Source of the DNA: Daphnia carinata
Lineage: Eukaryota > Arthropoda > Branchiopoda > Diplostraca > Daphniidae
Direction: 5' to 3'
Length of the DNA stretch: 64,000 nucleotides
Assembly (NCBI RefSeq): GCF_022539665.2
Contig: NC_081337.1
Location: forward strand, 6,920,679-6,984,678
Part shown: positions 48,397 to 61,298 of the stretch, piece after piece
How positions within the stretch are numbered: position 1 is the first letter of the stretch
Layout of the letters: each line of letters opens with the position of its first letter
Notes under the pieces: generated by a model
The model's input: only the letters and a program-made list of their open reading frames with translations
The model's database searches: none
What the model was told of the DNA's origin: nothing
Made by a program: the position numbers and the translations under genes

Positions 48397-50607
48397 ATCG
48401 GTATTTAATTTTGTTTTAGCGCAGAGGTACGGGGCTGAAACTACTAAAGTACTGGTTGTGTTTCGATGTTTACCAAACGTGTATGTCATACCAAATCCCC
48501 CATACCAAAGAACTGCACAGAAAACATGGATGAATAATTTCACAGTCTCACTGGAATTTATTCGACTACGTTGTCCGCCACTAGTTGATCTTTCAAACTC
48601 CAAAAACGCAAACGCATACAAGCATAGGATGCAAACCAAGAAAGGACAATCGGGAAAAGCGCGCAAAAGGCAGTCACGCCATACCAGGAAGCAGAGCCGT
48701 TTGCGAAATTTATCACCAAGGTCAATTTTCCCGAAATTCAGCCAAGATCTTACCTAAAGCGTTGGTTGTCGCTATCGCATGTTACCTTTAAGGACACGTT
48801 TGGATTTAAAAGGCATTATTGCGCTACTGGTATCTTGACATTTTGCAGATCGACTTTTTTGGTGGACATCCATCACTCACAAACATGTACTTAAGAGAAT
48901 GAAGAACAATAGCGCTGATATGGTATCTTTTTTATTACTATAATTATCGTTACAAAAACGTTGAGAATCGATTTAAAAACCTTTTTCTACCATCCTTCCC
49001 CCATCAAAAAAAAAAAAATTTAAATAAAGTGCGACATGCGAAATGAAAAACGATTCTTTTAAACCGACAATGCCCAAAACCACGTAAAATAAGGTAGTTC
49101 TGCCTTTTGTTTAAATCAATTTCATTTACATTTCCTCGTCGAAATGCATACTTCGTCAGCGAACTGGCATTCTCGGTTGGTTCCTTTTGTTTGTTCTTTT
49201 CATGTAAAGCATTCAGGATTTTATGCTTATCAATGCAACAGAAGTATCAGCCAAAATCCTGAAGAGTACGCATAATTATTTCCTCTGTAGCCTAATGTAA
49301 ACGATGCCAATCCAAAAGTAAAGTCAAGACATGCTATTCTACTGTAGGCATACAGCTCACTTTTGAGAGAGTTGCATGTATGTTTACATGGAAATATAAA
49401 CAATAGCACTATAGACAAGACGAATTCTTTTAAAGTAATACAATTTGCGTGTACGCAACAGGACTGATGATTCTCTTTCAAAAATTCCAATAGCCCCATT
49501 AATGCATGTTCACGAAACCGGGCAATCGACACTGTGACCAGTGGCTACTTCCTGATCAATACTTGATTATTTCGTTGCGGCTATTTTCATTCCTATACAT
49601 CCATTAAACGATAAAAAAAAGAGGCTCTACATTTTGGATTACCATTGTTCGTGAGCCAAATGGCCTTACGTACTACAATTTTCACATTTTCATACCGGTG
49701 AAAACCTCAGCGTACCTTTAGTTATAGGCTAATAAAAAAAAATAATAAGCATCCAAAGCCTCATGTAAAATTTTATCAATTAAAGAAAAGCAGAGAAAAC
49801 CATGTTATGCCTTCCTTCATGCGTCACGTCTCACTGTTTTTTTTTCACGAATTTAGACGTGCAAGCAATGGATATTTTTTCTTGTTGTCCCGACAAATGT
49901 GTAGCTACGTGAATAACTTTAATTACAATGACTGCCAGATACGCGGCTCTCGCGGGCATTCTTCGAACGCGTATCCGTGAAACAAGTAGCACGCCACAAA
50001 TCAATTACGCGTCTACTTCGCCAAGATGAGAACAGCTTTCATCCACGGATTGCCGATAGCGAAAGCTGTCTGCATCCGCCATACTTTCCTCGCAAAGATC
50101 TATGTCGACGGAGAAATTTCGTGAGTGAGACAAAGAAATGAGTAGCTCCGAGGACACTGATTATCTCTTGTTCTGATGCTTCTACCTTCGGCATTGCGAG
50201 GCCGAATCAAATAAATTGTAGATTTGCATCCATCCCTAGTATTATATAACCTTATCACCACGCAGCAGTGTCAAAGCAGCGGATAAAACAAAAGGAAAAC
50301 AAAACAAAAAGCAAAGACCGGTACTCCGGTAGGCGATTTCCTTTCGTCAAACTCGGCTACTGTTTGTGAACCACTGGGGAATTGAATAGAAAAATAGTCC
50401 CTCGTAATCAACAACGGGCGGCTGTGGGGTTTTTTTTTTTTAGGGGAAAACATGATTTTATTCTTTTTATTCTCGTAGAAGCTCTATTCATCAAGTGGTC
50501 CATTGAATAACGCGGCGTATCTGTATGAGACGACGTTTTCCTTGGCCAGTTTGCGCACGAACGGAAGTAACGGTGTAAAAAGCTTTTCTTTTATTTTCTT
50601 TGGTCAT
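48397..50607. other. Intergenic, no gene recognised
   Basis: AT-rich sequence with A runs (49006-49020, 49730-49745). Short overlapping frames only, with no splice-flanked exon. Confidence 0.45.
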
Positions 50608-50745
50608 TCAACTTGTTGCTCGCTGTACGATCCACATTAATTCCTCGTCATTGTCAACATCTCTACCTAACTTTTGTTCAATAGTCGGTAAGAGGTGGGA
50701 CTGGTTTCTTCTTCCAACACCATGACAAGAGCGTGCGTGATAATG
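50608..50745 (-). CDS. Weak candidate terminal exon (45 residues)
   Basis: A good acceptor (TTGTTTGTCTCAG) is followed in frame by a segment ending LPTIEQKLGRDVDNDEELMW then IVQRATS and TGA. The C-terminal half looks protein-like, with alternating acidic and hydrophobic residues. No upstream exon could be linked. It might belong to the same minus-strand gene as the 52.1-kb exon as an alternative end. I recognise no family. Confidence 0.22.
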   Translation of the reverse strand, partial: HYHARSCHGVGRRNQSHLLPTIEQKLGRDVDNDEELMWIVQRATS

Positions 50746-52097
50746 CTGAGACAAACAACAACGGAAGAAACGCATCGATTTGACGATTTTAAACGTTCCA
50801 CACAATGAGAATCGAAATTACCAGATTAATGGAATTCGTTTCCAGGTATAACGTGCATTTGTATGGCTAGGGAACATATTTATCCCCACCCGGAGAAGAC
50901 TAAACTCGTTGGAAAACCTTTTTTTTTTAAACATTGGAGCCAATAGTTCCTCGTCTATGCTAACACTTGAAAAGCGTCTGAGGTAGAGTCAATGTGAAGA
51001 ATGTCTGGAATAATTGAGTGTATCTACCACTCGACTGCGTCCACTTGAAAATCGATGCAGACGATGATATAAATACAAGTCGTTCGTTCAGCACAAACCC
51101 TTTTGCACGGCCGGAAGGTTGTACTCGTAGGTGGTAGTTCACCTCTCGCTGAAAATAATCGATGTTTGCATGACGTGTTGGGAAGACTATAGTCACAATA
51201 AGAACTGAGCGCGTGTGCAGCGAGCCTTCGGTAATAAATATCCGTCAACATCAGGAGTGCTTCAGACACGTACAGTAACTTGAAAATAAACGGATTATGG
51301 CGTCGACCCCATTACGAAAACGACCCTTCTCTCTCGTACTTTGAAAACTTGGACGTAAATGATCCGCACGCGAGTGCACGAGCATTTGACCGAGTAGAGT
51401 GTATCTTTAACTATCCGTTTTCAACACCGCCTTAATGGAGTCAGCTTTTGCCCATCGTCGTGTTCCGGCTTTTCTCCTATAGGGAGGAGCTGGAAATAAG
51501 CATTTCACTGGATCGTTATTTATTTGACACTTTTGTTTCCAAGTGTCTCTCGTCTTTCATCGTCAAGCCATCTGATGCAAATCGTCCGGTGCATCCGGGC
51601 GGAAAACTAACACCATCGCGTGTAAGAAGCTGCTCTGTGCTGACGGACGGTTAGCCAGCTCATTATTATTAGATTACAGGCGAAAACACGCGTCCTCGTG
51701 CATACTACAAAGCCAAACGATTGGCGGAAAATCAAGTGCGATCGCCGATTAATGCATCTAGATAGCACATGAATCCCTCTCACTTGGCCCAGCAACGAAG
51801 GGCGAATTCTTCGATGTTTATCGATGAATAATTTTCTAACCAACAACAGGAAAAAGAATCCCCAGCGGTGATGCTTTCTTCTTCCTTTTGCTATCTAAAC
51901 GATCGAAGCACCTGATGTTGCCCATCGAGGAAGGAAGGACGAAACCAAAAGAAAAAAAGATCGAGGAGCGCATGAATAGTGAGGGAGTACAAACGATAAG
52001 AACTTTGTAAGCCTCAAGATCCTATCTACGAGCTACTAACGCATCCCCAGAGGCTCAACGGGGAAAAAAAAGTGAACATACAACAATATTCAGACAT
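50746..52097. other. Intergenic or intronic, nothing recognised
   Basis: No exon could be supported. If the 50.6- and 52.1-kb candidate exons are real, this would be intron or 3' sequence of the same gene. Confidence 0.35.
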
Positions 52098-52271
52098 TTA
52101 GCGTTTTGCCGGATCCTCTCCGGTGGCATCCGCTTGCATTTTGAAGTTGGGGAAGGCTAGTTTGAAGGACATCTGGTGCGGTCCTTCAAGTCCATTAGAA
52201 GAACCAGCTTGAAGGTCTTTTGGCTCAACAATGTGTGCGATAGGAAAACGATTGTCGCTGTTGAATCGGTC
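52098..52271 (-). CDS. Candidate terminal exon (57 residues), gene unidentified
   Basis: The acceptor TTTCTTTTAAAG at 52272-52283 is followed in frame by 57 codons and TAA. The translation has the composition of a real protein: RFNSDNRFPIAHIVEPKDL, then a Gly/Ser-containing turn, then GPHQMSFKLAFPNFKMQADA and a charged end. No low-complexity bias explains it, unlike nearly every other frame in the 48-64 kb region. I found no upstream exon to join, so the 5' part of the gene would lie to the right, possibly beyond the window. I recognise no family. Confidence 0.35.
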   Translation of the reverse strand, partial: DRFNSDNRFPIAHIVEPKDLQAGSSNGLEGPHQMSFKLAFPNFKMQADATGEDPAKR

Positions 52272-54286
52272 CTTTAAAAGAAATGCAGGCGTTTGCCCAT
52301 TTTCAGAGAAGGAAATGAAATTGTGTTGGTGTGATACTGTGAAAACCTTGTTGGCTGTACACAAAAAATTTTATGTTTCAAAGCACGATTTAAAAGATGG
52401 TCTGTCCATATACGTCGTGTTCGGTAATCGATTCGATCAGATTCAGGATGTGCTCTTTTGCGTTTTTCTCTTTGATGACTTTTTTTTTTTTTTTACTAGT
52501 CATCTCAACAACGGTCTTCCACGTTACGATACGTGCACGGAAGCCAATAAACAAACAATGTGTTACTAGTTATGGTTCCAAAGGACAAAGACAAAAGGAA
52601 AAGAGTAAATAGTCTGACCATATTTGCTTAGTCCTTCTTCGAATTATTTTCTCTTTACACGTGCGGTACAACATGTACGTGTTATTTCTTTGAAAAAAAA
52701 AAGTACTGTACGAAAAAAGCAGAAAGGGAAAAAAAAAAAAAAAAAAAGGAGGGGAGAAACTAGCTTTTCCGGTCGAGACTGAGTTGTCCGCGCGGCCGAG
52801 GTTTAATTGGCACCCATCATTTCCGGTGATTGGGTCGGACGTGAGAGCGTACAATACAAATACAACCGACGCGCTAGGGACGGTAGGGAGGAAGGATTTG
52901 CCTTTTTATGTTTGTGGGCTTGACAGAAAATGGAAGGAAGGGGACAGGAAAAAAAAAAAGCAAAAGAAGGCGAAAGAAGGAAACGAACAAAAAGGAAGAC
53001 ATTCTTTATTATTATTTTTCCCTTTTCTAAATAAAAACGTTTTCTTTTTAAAAAGAAAAATAAAAACGAGGCTTATGGAAAGGTATATACACAGGAGGCG
53101 GATTTAGGAGGACTTCTCAGAGGTCTCAACCAAGTCCAACACCTCTTATTGGAAAAACGAAAAGAAGAAGAAGAATAAAAAAAAACAGTGGACAAGACAT
53201 TTTGGTGTTGAAGGCAAAAAGAAAACGAAAATAAAAAAAATGGAAAGAAAAGGGAGGTGATTGTGTTTAGTGGTGGTTGTAGTATAAAGCGGTCGAGTAA
53301 AGCTGGGTGGAGTTGGTTTTCCGCGAACGGAGCCCTATATTGACTGTCAAACGAGCGACTAACCAAGAAAACGCCCATCGCTATCTCCTAAAGCCACTTC
53401 GGGCGCATTGAAATGACGGACAACATCACGCACGCCTTTCTTTTTGCCTTTTTTTTTTTTTTTTTACATACAAAATAGTTCTACTAGATATAGTTTCGAA
53501 CCGCTTTGGAATGAAAAACATGAATCAGAAAAAAAAAACAAAGTTAAGGGTGGTAGTCGACAAATCACGCTCGCACAAGAAAATCCACTCGACATTATCG
53601 GTCCCTTGTCTTTGATTTTCAAAAGAACGAACATGTACGAAAAAAAACAAACAACTGATTTGTTTAACATTGCTTTTTCTTTGTACGCTGCCTAGCAAAA
53701 GCTTTGCGTGTTTGGCAACTTCTTATTAGCATTGATACATGGATTTCTCAGGTGTGTTTGTTTTATTCCAAAAGTTTTACGATGCAGAGAAAATGTGCGC
53801 GTTGTTCCTTTCCTCTGTTTTAATCTATTCAATTTTATATTTCCAAATAAGAAAAAAAAAAACTTGCGCGTAGCACTAAAAATATTAAAAAGAAAACAAA
53901 CAAAAATTGAAAAGAGAAGAAAGCAAAAAGAGTAAATATAACGCACATAAGAAACGCGAGCTGTCAGCTGCTCGTTGCCGAAAATTGTTGAGAGGCTTTT
54001 CAGTTGCTCCATGGGCTATACTACTACTGCTACGTATAAATATATGGCCATCGTTCGAATTGCTATCGCATGTTGTTGTTAGCTAAGGACGAGGTGTTGC
54101 CAATGACGGGCCGTACGCCAAGTCAAAGACGCTACGGCGCCCGACAGTCTCCCTGTCTGCCGGCGTCTCCTGCCCGATATTTCGTTTCTTCATCATCATT
54201 TTTGGTGAGACGCAAGAGGCTGACATAAGGGGCCAAAAACGAACGTCAGGCCGGCGTCATGGCGTCGTGGCGTCACGATGAAAAAA

Positions 54287-54332
54287 CCAAACAAACAAAA
54301 ACAAAAACAAAAACAAAAACAAAAAAAAAAAA
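54287..54332. repeat. (AAACA)/(AAAAAC) simple repeat
   Basis: A run of AAACAAACAAAAACAAAAAC units followed by a pure A run. It is a microsatellite of no coding value. Confidence 0.85.
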
Positions 54333-55024
54333 GGAAAAACAGATGCGAAGGCATCCGGAATGAGATAAGCTAACGTTGTTTATTATGTTGGCCGACGCCA
54401 TAGTGACGGCGAAACAGAGGCTTGCTGGACCATGCCAAGTCTCTTCCTCTTTTGTTATTATGTGCTTTTGCACGTCGAAACGTTAATACGAACTTGACCT
54501 TCAAGTGACCCACCATGGCAGCGTGTATGTATCTATTTTTTTATGGCTCTTGTTCGCCTCACGCTCTGCTCCAGCGGGAGGTCTTTCCTCTTGCACAATT
54601 ATGCGCGATTTCCTTTTCGGTATTGTTTTTTTTTGTTGCTATTTTGAATATTTCAATGTGTATCTTTAACTTGTTTTTAACTATCCATCTTCTTGTACTA
54701 TTGATTTTTTTTGCTTTCGACTCTCTCGCAAAAGATTTCTTGTTTCCATGTATACTTGTTGAATGGCCAATCATGTTTTGACGATAGAAAAAAAAAAAGC
54801 ATAGAGATTATATAAGAGAAATTCTTATTCCTATTTTCGTCTGCGTTCCATCATCGTATACCAAGGACGTAATATTACTACGCACAGACTCTATCCAGAT
54901 GCGATAACTGTCGACAGATTCCCCTACATCGCTCGCTGATAGGCTCGTTTCCCTCTTCTCATATAGAGAGATGTGCCACGCGCCTGACGGGTGCGCTCGC
55001 TATAGGCCTGTGCATATCGCACTC

Positions 55025-55032
55025 TATAAAAG
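55025..55032 (+). promoter_or_regulatory. TATA-box candidate (TATAAAAG)
   Basis: A strong TATA match, preceded by a relatively GC-rich stretch (54970-55020) in otherwise AT-rich DNA. The expected start site would be near 55055. The first ATG (55063) opens only a short frame, so if this is a promoter it drives a non-coding first exon or a gene whose coding exons lie to the right. No downstream exon was identified. Confidence 0.3.
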
Positions 55033-58000
55033 AAGGTAGAACGAAGCGTGAAGAATTCGGAATATGCAGGAAACATGGAAAAGACTAACAACCTTGACGG
55101 AGGCGAAACTTTTTCCAAACAGCAACAAACAAGAGAGAGAGAGAAAAAAGACGATTAAAAGGAATGCGGACAAGCGGATTCGTTGAGAATTTGATGACAA
55201 GCGATGTACGCACGCGAACGGTACATGCCCTTTTTATTTTTAAGATTTTCTTTTTCTCCATTCTCCGTGGAAAATTCCAGACAAGAAGTTGCGAGAAGGA
55301 TTGGCCTGTCTCATTCTCAATGTTTCGTATACTAATACGGGCACCATTATTCATGGCCCTGGATTTGCCATCATCATCATTAAAGGCACGTTCACATCGT
55401 TCCCGTCCCGGGACCTTGTTGAATGTTGATACTTGGCGAGCGCGCGTCGGGAGCGAGCAAGCACGGCTACATATGCAGCTGGCAGTTCCGCAAGTTTCAC
55501 ATCGGTCGTTTTACATCAACAATGATTTATATTAAGGAGGCGGTAATCTATACTGAATTGTTTATACAGCAGCCAAAGCTTTCTTTTCTGTCGTTCTTCC
55601 TACTATTAGTTATTCGTTTCTTTTTTGTTTCTCTCTTTCCCTTTCTTTTTTGTTTTCTTATTTTGTCTTAGGAATGTATACAAATGCACGCGCAGAGGCC
55701 CTTACGTCAGCTCGCATCTTCTGCCAACGGAACACGGAGCTCTGCGTCCCGACTGGACGTCGCCCGTGCTCTTTCATCATCTATTCTCTCGTGCACGGCC
55801 CCCATATGTGCGCACGTTATGTCGACTCCCGCACGCATCGATCAAAATGATAATCCTGACAAAACAAAACAACAACAAGAAAATAAAAAATGTTTCAACT
55901 GGGTAGAAGAAGAAGGGAACAAACACATCAAACGCTTCTCTTTACACGAAGGAAACTGCAACGAAAATGGGAAAAAATGAATAACAATCCAACAAAACAA
56001 AAGTATAACCAAAAAAAAAAAAATTGTTGAAGGAAGAAAAACAAGAACTCGTCAGTTTAGAGAAGAGAATAACAGAGAACAACACGAAAGAAAAAAAAAT
56101 CGTACGTATTTGCTGTGCGTTATGTCGATGTGTTTGATTAACTTTTCCTGTGGGGGTTGTGCCAGTGTTTGACCACGTTTGTCCAACACCCTCAATCTTT
56201 TCTTTTATGCTTCGGTCGATAGCCCTATGACTCTCTCTTCTTCTTTGTTCCTTGTATTTCTTTTTTTTGTTTTTGAGGTATTAAATGGCGAAGAGCTTGA
56301 GGATTTTGTATCTCACCGCTGGCATACAAAAACGAGCATTGCAGTACATTACGGTGGTTGTAAAGTATTTTATAGGCCTCTACGTTATTTCGTTGGGAGA
56401 TGATTACGTTTTCGGCGTGGCGTACAGAGACCTAGAGAACAAGCGAGCAGTTAGTGGGAATGATGAAGAAGATGAACAAATGCTAGGTTACGTATACATA
56501 CCATTATGGAATGAGACGGGCTTTACCGTGCCCTGTGCGTACATGTTTTATCCCGTCCGAGTCTTTTCTTTTCCCATGTATATTCCTCCCCTCATCATTG
56601 ACGACCTTTTTATCTTGATAGATGAACCTTCATTTGTCTAGATTGCTGCTTGTATAGGAAAAAAAAAAAAGGAAGATGAAGAAAATAATAATAAAAAGAG
56701 AACGCGGAGAAAGAGAGTGTAATAGTAGACACTAAGCCGATTAGATTCTCGGATTTTTTTTTTTTGTGTCTGTATGCATAAAATACTATTTCTTCATTGT
56801 AAAGCGATGGGGAACAGGAAAACGGGTAAAGAGAGAAGAGTCCATTGAGTTTCAGGAAGGCATACCATAGAATGAAAAGAGGAGGAAGGTATATACCTTT
56901 AAAGAAGGAGATGAAGCAGACAACAGACCTAGGCCAGCACCAAATACAACAAGCATCCAATAGAAGAAGTCAGGATTTAAGAAGAAAAAAAGGGAGAGAT
57001 TGTGTAAATATATATATTTAAAAAAAAAAAAGCAACAACGGTGGGTAGATGGAAAAGAAAAGAAGGGATTTACGGTGGTGAATGGATTCCGCCTCCACTG
57101 TCGTGACGTGACTAGAAAACTCCTTTGATTCTCATTTTTTTTTTTGGCATTAGTTAAAAAAAGGAGGGGGAGGGGGGAGACTACTGTGACATCCGCTTCT
57201 ATTTTTTATTTATTTATTTACAAAAATTATTTCATGTTGTGTTTTGAAATCTTTGCCTTTTTCTATCGTTCTTTTCTTAAAGACACTAAAATAGAATTGA
57301 CCGTGCCGACTCTGCCGGACCGCGAAGCTAAAGCCCCTCGCATTTCTTTATGTATCCATCATGGATTCCTTCGAACGCATCCGTTTTTCTATTTTCTTAT
57401 TTATTTTTGTAATTTGACTTGTATCTTTTTCTCGTGCTCTTTTTTTTTCTTTCTTTATCTTTTAGTTCTCGCTCTTATTTTTGTGACACCACCGCAAGGG
57501 ATTCTATATATGCGTAACAAATCGTTGCTCACTCTATTCTCCAGGAGGCTCAGGATTTACCTTTTCTTTTTCCCCTTTTTCTATCTTCTTGTTCAGCGCA
57601 CATACACGCAGCCCTTAGCATTGCGTTTATATTGTACGGTAACTGTAGACACAGATTCAATCTCCTGTAGCAGGTTACAGATCGTCTAAGCCATTTGTTC
57701 GTTTTCTTTTCTATTTTTCCTTCTTTTCGCTTGGCTATCTCCTCGGAGTCAGCATTGATTCTTTTCCTGCGAGAGAGAGAAAAAAAACTAAACATAAAAG
57801 GCCTTTTTTTTTAAGCAGCGCGTGAATCGCCGCAACGCGTTCTACGCCCTACTTATACGATCGAAAATAGCGCTGCTATTCGTAGGCCTGTCACCAACCC
57901 GAGGTATAATTTCAAAAACGGATTACAAAAATAGGAAAAACGAGTGAGAACAAGATGAAACCTGTTCAATCAGCAAATTGAAGTAGTCGGAGACATTTTT

Positions 58001-60681
58001 ACGAGTCGGCTGAGGGAAGAAATTGTTTTAAAAAAGTACATTTCCACAAGGGACCACCAATGACACACAGCAGTGAACCTTTCAACGCCGTTCCGTGCGT
58101 TTTCTTTAAACAAATGACACGCATTTGTCAGCAATCTGCCTATATTTGAAATCCATTTATAAGGGCACCGCTATATCTTCTGTCACAAATGTTTGTTTTT
58201 TTCCTTGAGATATTTTGGGTGGATGATAGCGTCAAGTCTTCGTGTAATTTTCTGCAACTTTCTCGGTCGGGTTATTGAGTTCGCCTGGCATTAAAATGAA
58301 GCTCAGCTATTGCTGTTACAATTCATGTAAATTTGACATCTGCGCATTAAACCCGATGACTTTTCCAAGCGTCGATGCCAACTTTGGAAAGGCAAAGGAA
58401 AAAAAACACGCGGGCCAAGCTTCACCGGCGTTGCTTAGTGCGTCGGAGCAAACTATTCTCAAGAGTCCCGGCGCCAGAGTAAATATGTCCTTTTTCAACT
58501 TTGATTCAGTTCTTTCATTTTTGTTTCTACCCTCCTACACTTTCGTCATTTCTTTTAAAAAGAAAATCATCTCATTTTATATGTTTTTCTGCTCACATTG
58601 ACGTCCACTACTTCCATCGTGCCGGGAAAAATACATAAATAAATAAATTGTCGAGTCGTATATGTGCATCAGTCAATCCCCGTTTATTGGCCGATGCTTT
58701 TCCCAGTTCTTCGGAACGGTAACCCGAAACTTGCATTCCGGTAAAGTCCCTTCTTGACTCGGAAGCAGTCAAGTATATAGCTAGAAGACATCAAAACATG
58801 ATGACGTTATTCCCAATAAAATTTAAACATCCCAGCGTCACTATGTCGCTGTGCCGCAATACGATCGCCATGCCAAAAAAATTCCGAGCACGTTCGTCCG
58901 CTACTCGCTTCATCCTGCGTGCGTGTCCTTTTGTTTATTTTGTTGTTGTTTCTTCCTTTTTTTTTTTTTATTCTTCTCCGGGCGGCTTTCCCGCCCGCTC
59001 GTGTTTTTCCACACTTTCCAGTTGACAGGAATTGCACGTTGAGTTGCTTTAACGCTGGCGCGTAGTATACCTCGCATTCTAGCCGCTTGGCCAGGTTTTT
59101 CTCGAAGGACTAGAAGGCCACTCACAACTTGCCCAGTCGCCAGTCATCGTGTAGAACTCTTGGATGATAGAGCGCACTACCCCCGCATCAGCTCAAGATC
59201 CCTAATAACACACTACTTAACGTTTCTCGAGTTTTTTATTTTCAAATTCCCCCCATTCAACCACTTGTCTCGTTTTGCATTCGGTTTTACTTAACTTTTG
59301 CACGATCGTTTCGCACAGGGACGTCGTTTTTTTTTTTTTGTACGGCTAATCATTTTATTTTGCGAGTACGGTTATTAAAATAATTAAACGAGGTGGATTC
59401 AACTGTAAAACATTGAACGATCAAGAAGATCACAGCGAGAACGACGAAGAATCGTACATCATTGAAGTGAATTACGTGCATCATGCTGAGCTGACAAAGT
59501 GAGGCTGCCGCTGACATCTCATCATCAACGGGACGTGCTCAACACTTGATCTGTCCCAGAAAGCGAGACGGGTTCTTCGCTTCGACATCTATCGAATTTC
59601 TCGGTGAGTCACTAAATCCCCGTGTCTATAGTATCGAGCGGAATCCTTCATATTCCGTCTATCACGCCTATCATTTCGTTCAAGTGTAAGAATCGATCGC
59701 TATCCCACATGTAAAAATACCTCCCCCCTTTTTCTTTTTCTTTTTTTCTTCCACGTATATCTCATACAGGATGTAACTAAAAAAAAAAAATCATTCTGTA
59801 TGTTATCCATTTTCCGGACGAAAAAAAAAAAGAGTTGAACAGAAAAAGATGGGGGACCTCCTACGGTTCGAGGAATTTCTTTTTTTCCGGTTTTAGCTTG
59901 TTTTTATGCCACAATTTGGCATGGGCTAGCGTAAATAGGTCTATCCCGTATCCGCTATTCACGAGAACATCATAAGACCTTAACTTTTCCCCGCCTTCCC
60001 TATTTACTTCCTGCATAACCGACCAAGCGCAAAGAGAAAACTTACCGTGTCGCGCTATTTTTGTAATGCGATGTCACAAGCGGCTTGCGCTTCGACAAGA
60101 GGATGACTACATAACATCTTACGAAGCAACTTAAGTTTTCTGCTTTCTCTATCGCCCTAATGGTAATTGACGGAAGAATGGGCAGTCAAGTTGATTGAAA
60201 GTGTCAGTGCATCAGTTGATTGGACTGCCTATTACATAATTTAGTAATAAAAGCGGAGCTATATTGCCTACGAGAGAATGGAACAAAAGAATCTGTTGTC
60301 GTGCGGATGGGCTTTGCCAAAGCCCCGAGACCGAAGTCGATTCGATTGATTACCGAAGGCAAGCACACGTCGCGAATGAAAAGAGACAGACAAAGAACAA
60401 ATCTTCTGGCTCTATTAGACAGCCAACAATAATCCATTGTATCCATCCGCTACTGTTACACAGTAAAGAACTAATCAATTGAAATGAGCCGTCCGATTCT
60501 TAAAAAGAAAAAGAAGACGATTATGACCTAAGAAATCCAAGAAGAACGAGAACGAACCAGAGTCACACGAAAGAGAAACGGGCGTACGTAACAAACAAAT
60601 ACTTTAACGAGAGCTATTGGTCAACATAGCAGGTGCTTTGAGCAAACCATAAGAGAGTGAATGGAGATAAAGTGGAAGGGG

Positions 60682-60706
60682 AAAGAGAGAGAGAGAGAGA
60701 GAAAGG
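60682..60706. repeat. (GA)n microsatellite
   Basis: An alternating AG run on the plus strand within a purine-rich stretch. Confidence 0.85.
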
Positions 60707-60829
60707 ATATAAGAAAGAAACCTGCTGCTGTCAGCATTTTTAGCTGTTAGCGAGCGGTCATTGTTGCCCATTTGTGTAAATATACTCGACAGTTTTTCTC
60801 CTTCCAGACCGGATGTTTCAAAGATATGG

Positions 60830-60843
60830 TCGAGAGAGAGAGA

Positions 60844-60877
<34 letters not shown>

Positions 60878-60880
60878 TAG
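60830..60880. repeat. (GA)n microsatellite
   Basis: A second AG run, interrupted once by AAAGGCAA, about 150 bp to the right of the first. Confidence 0.85.
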
Positions 60881-61262
60881 CCGGTTGGCTAGTAAGAGAA
60901 TGTCTGTGCACATTCTCCATTTTGCTTGAAAAAAAGTTTTCTCGATTTGTTAAGTCGGTTGGTTTCGTTCGCTTCATTCAGCACCTCGTCCGTGAAAAAT
61001 TGTCACATTGGACCGAATCTGATTTGGTACAAACTACGCTTGTACGTTTCTCTTTTGTTTTTTTTTTTGTGTTCTCTGATGTCTATTTTCATCCATATCC
61101 TTTTTATTTCCTTTTTCCCTCCCGCACGTCGTTTCTACTAAATAATTTTTAGCTCCAAAAAATCCCCCCCCCCCTCCCTTGTTGTCTGTCCCACATCCAC
61201 CCCCGCCGGACCTTTTTTATTTTTTCTGGTTACATCGTTTCTTCCTCTTTTTTCATATATGG

Positions 61263-61295
<33 letters not shown>
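61263..61295. repeat. (TC)n microsatellite
   Basis: A long uninterrupted CT run, the complement of the two GA runs 400-600 bp to the left. Confidence 0.9.

Positions 61296-61298
<3 letters not shown>

Noticed and set aside
57144-57689. 181-residue plus-strand open frame, rich in Phe/Leu/Tyr
   Set aside because: It is made of T- and TTC-rich low-complexity DNA. Apparent membrane segments are an artefact of T runs, and there is no matching exon context.
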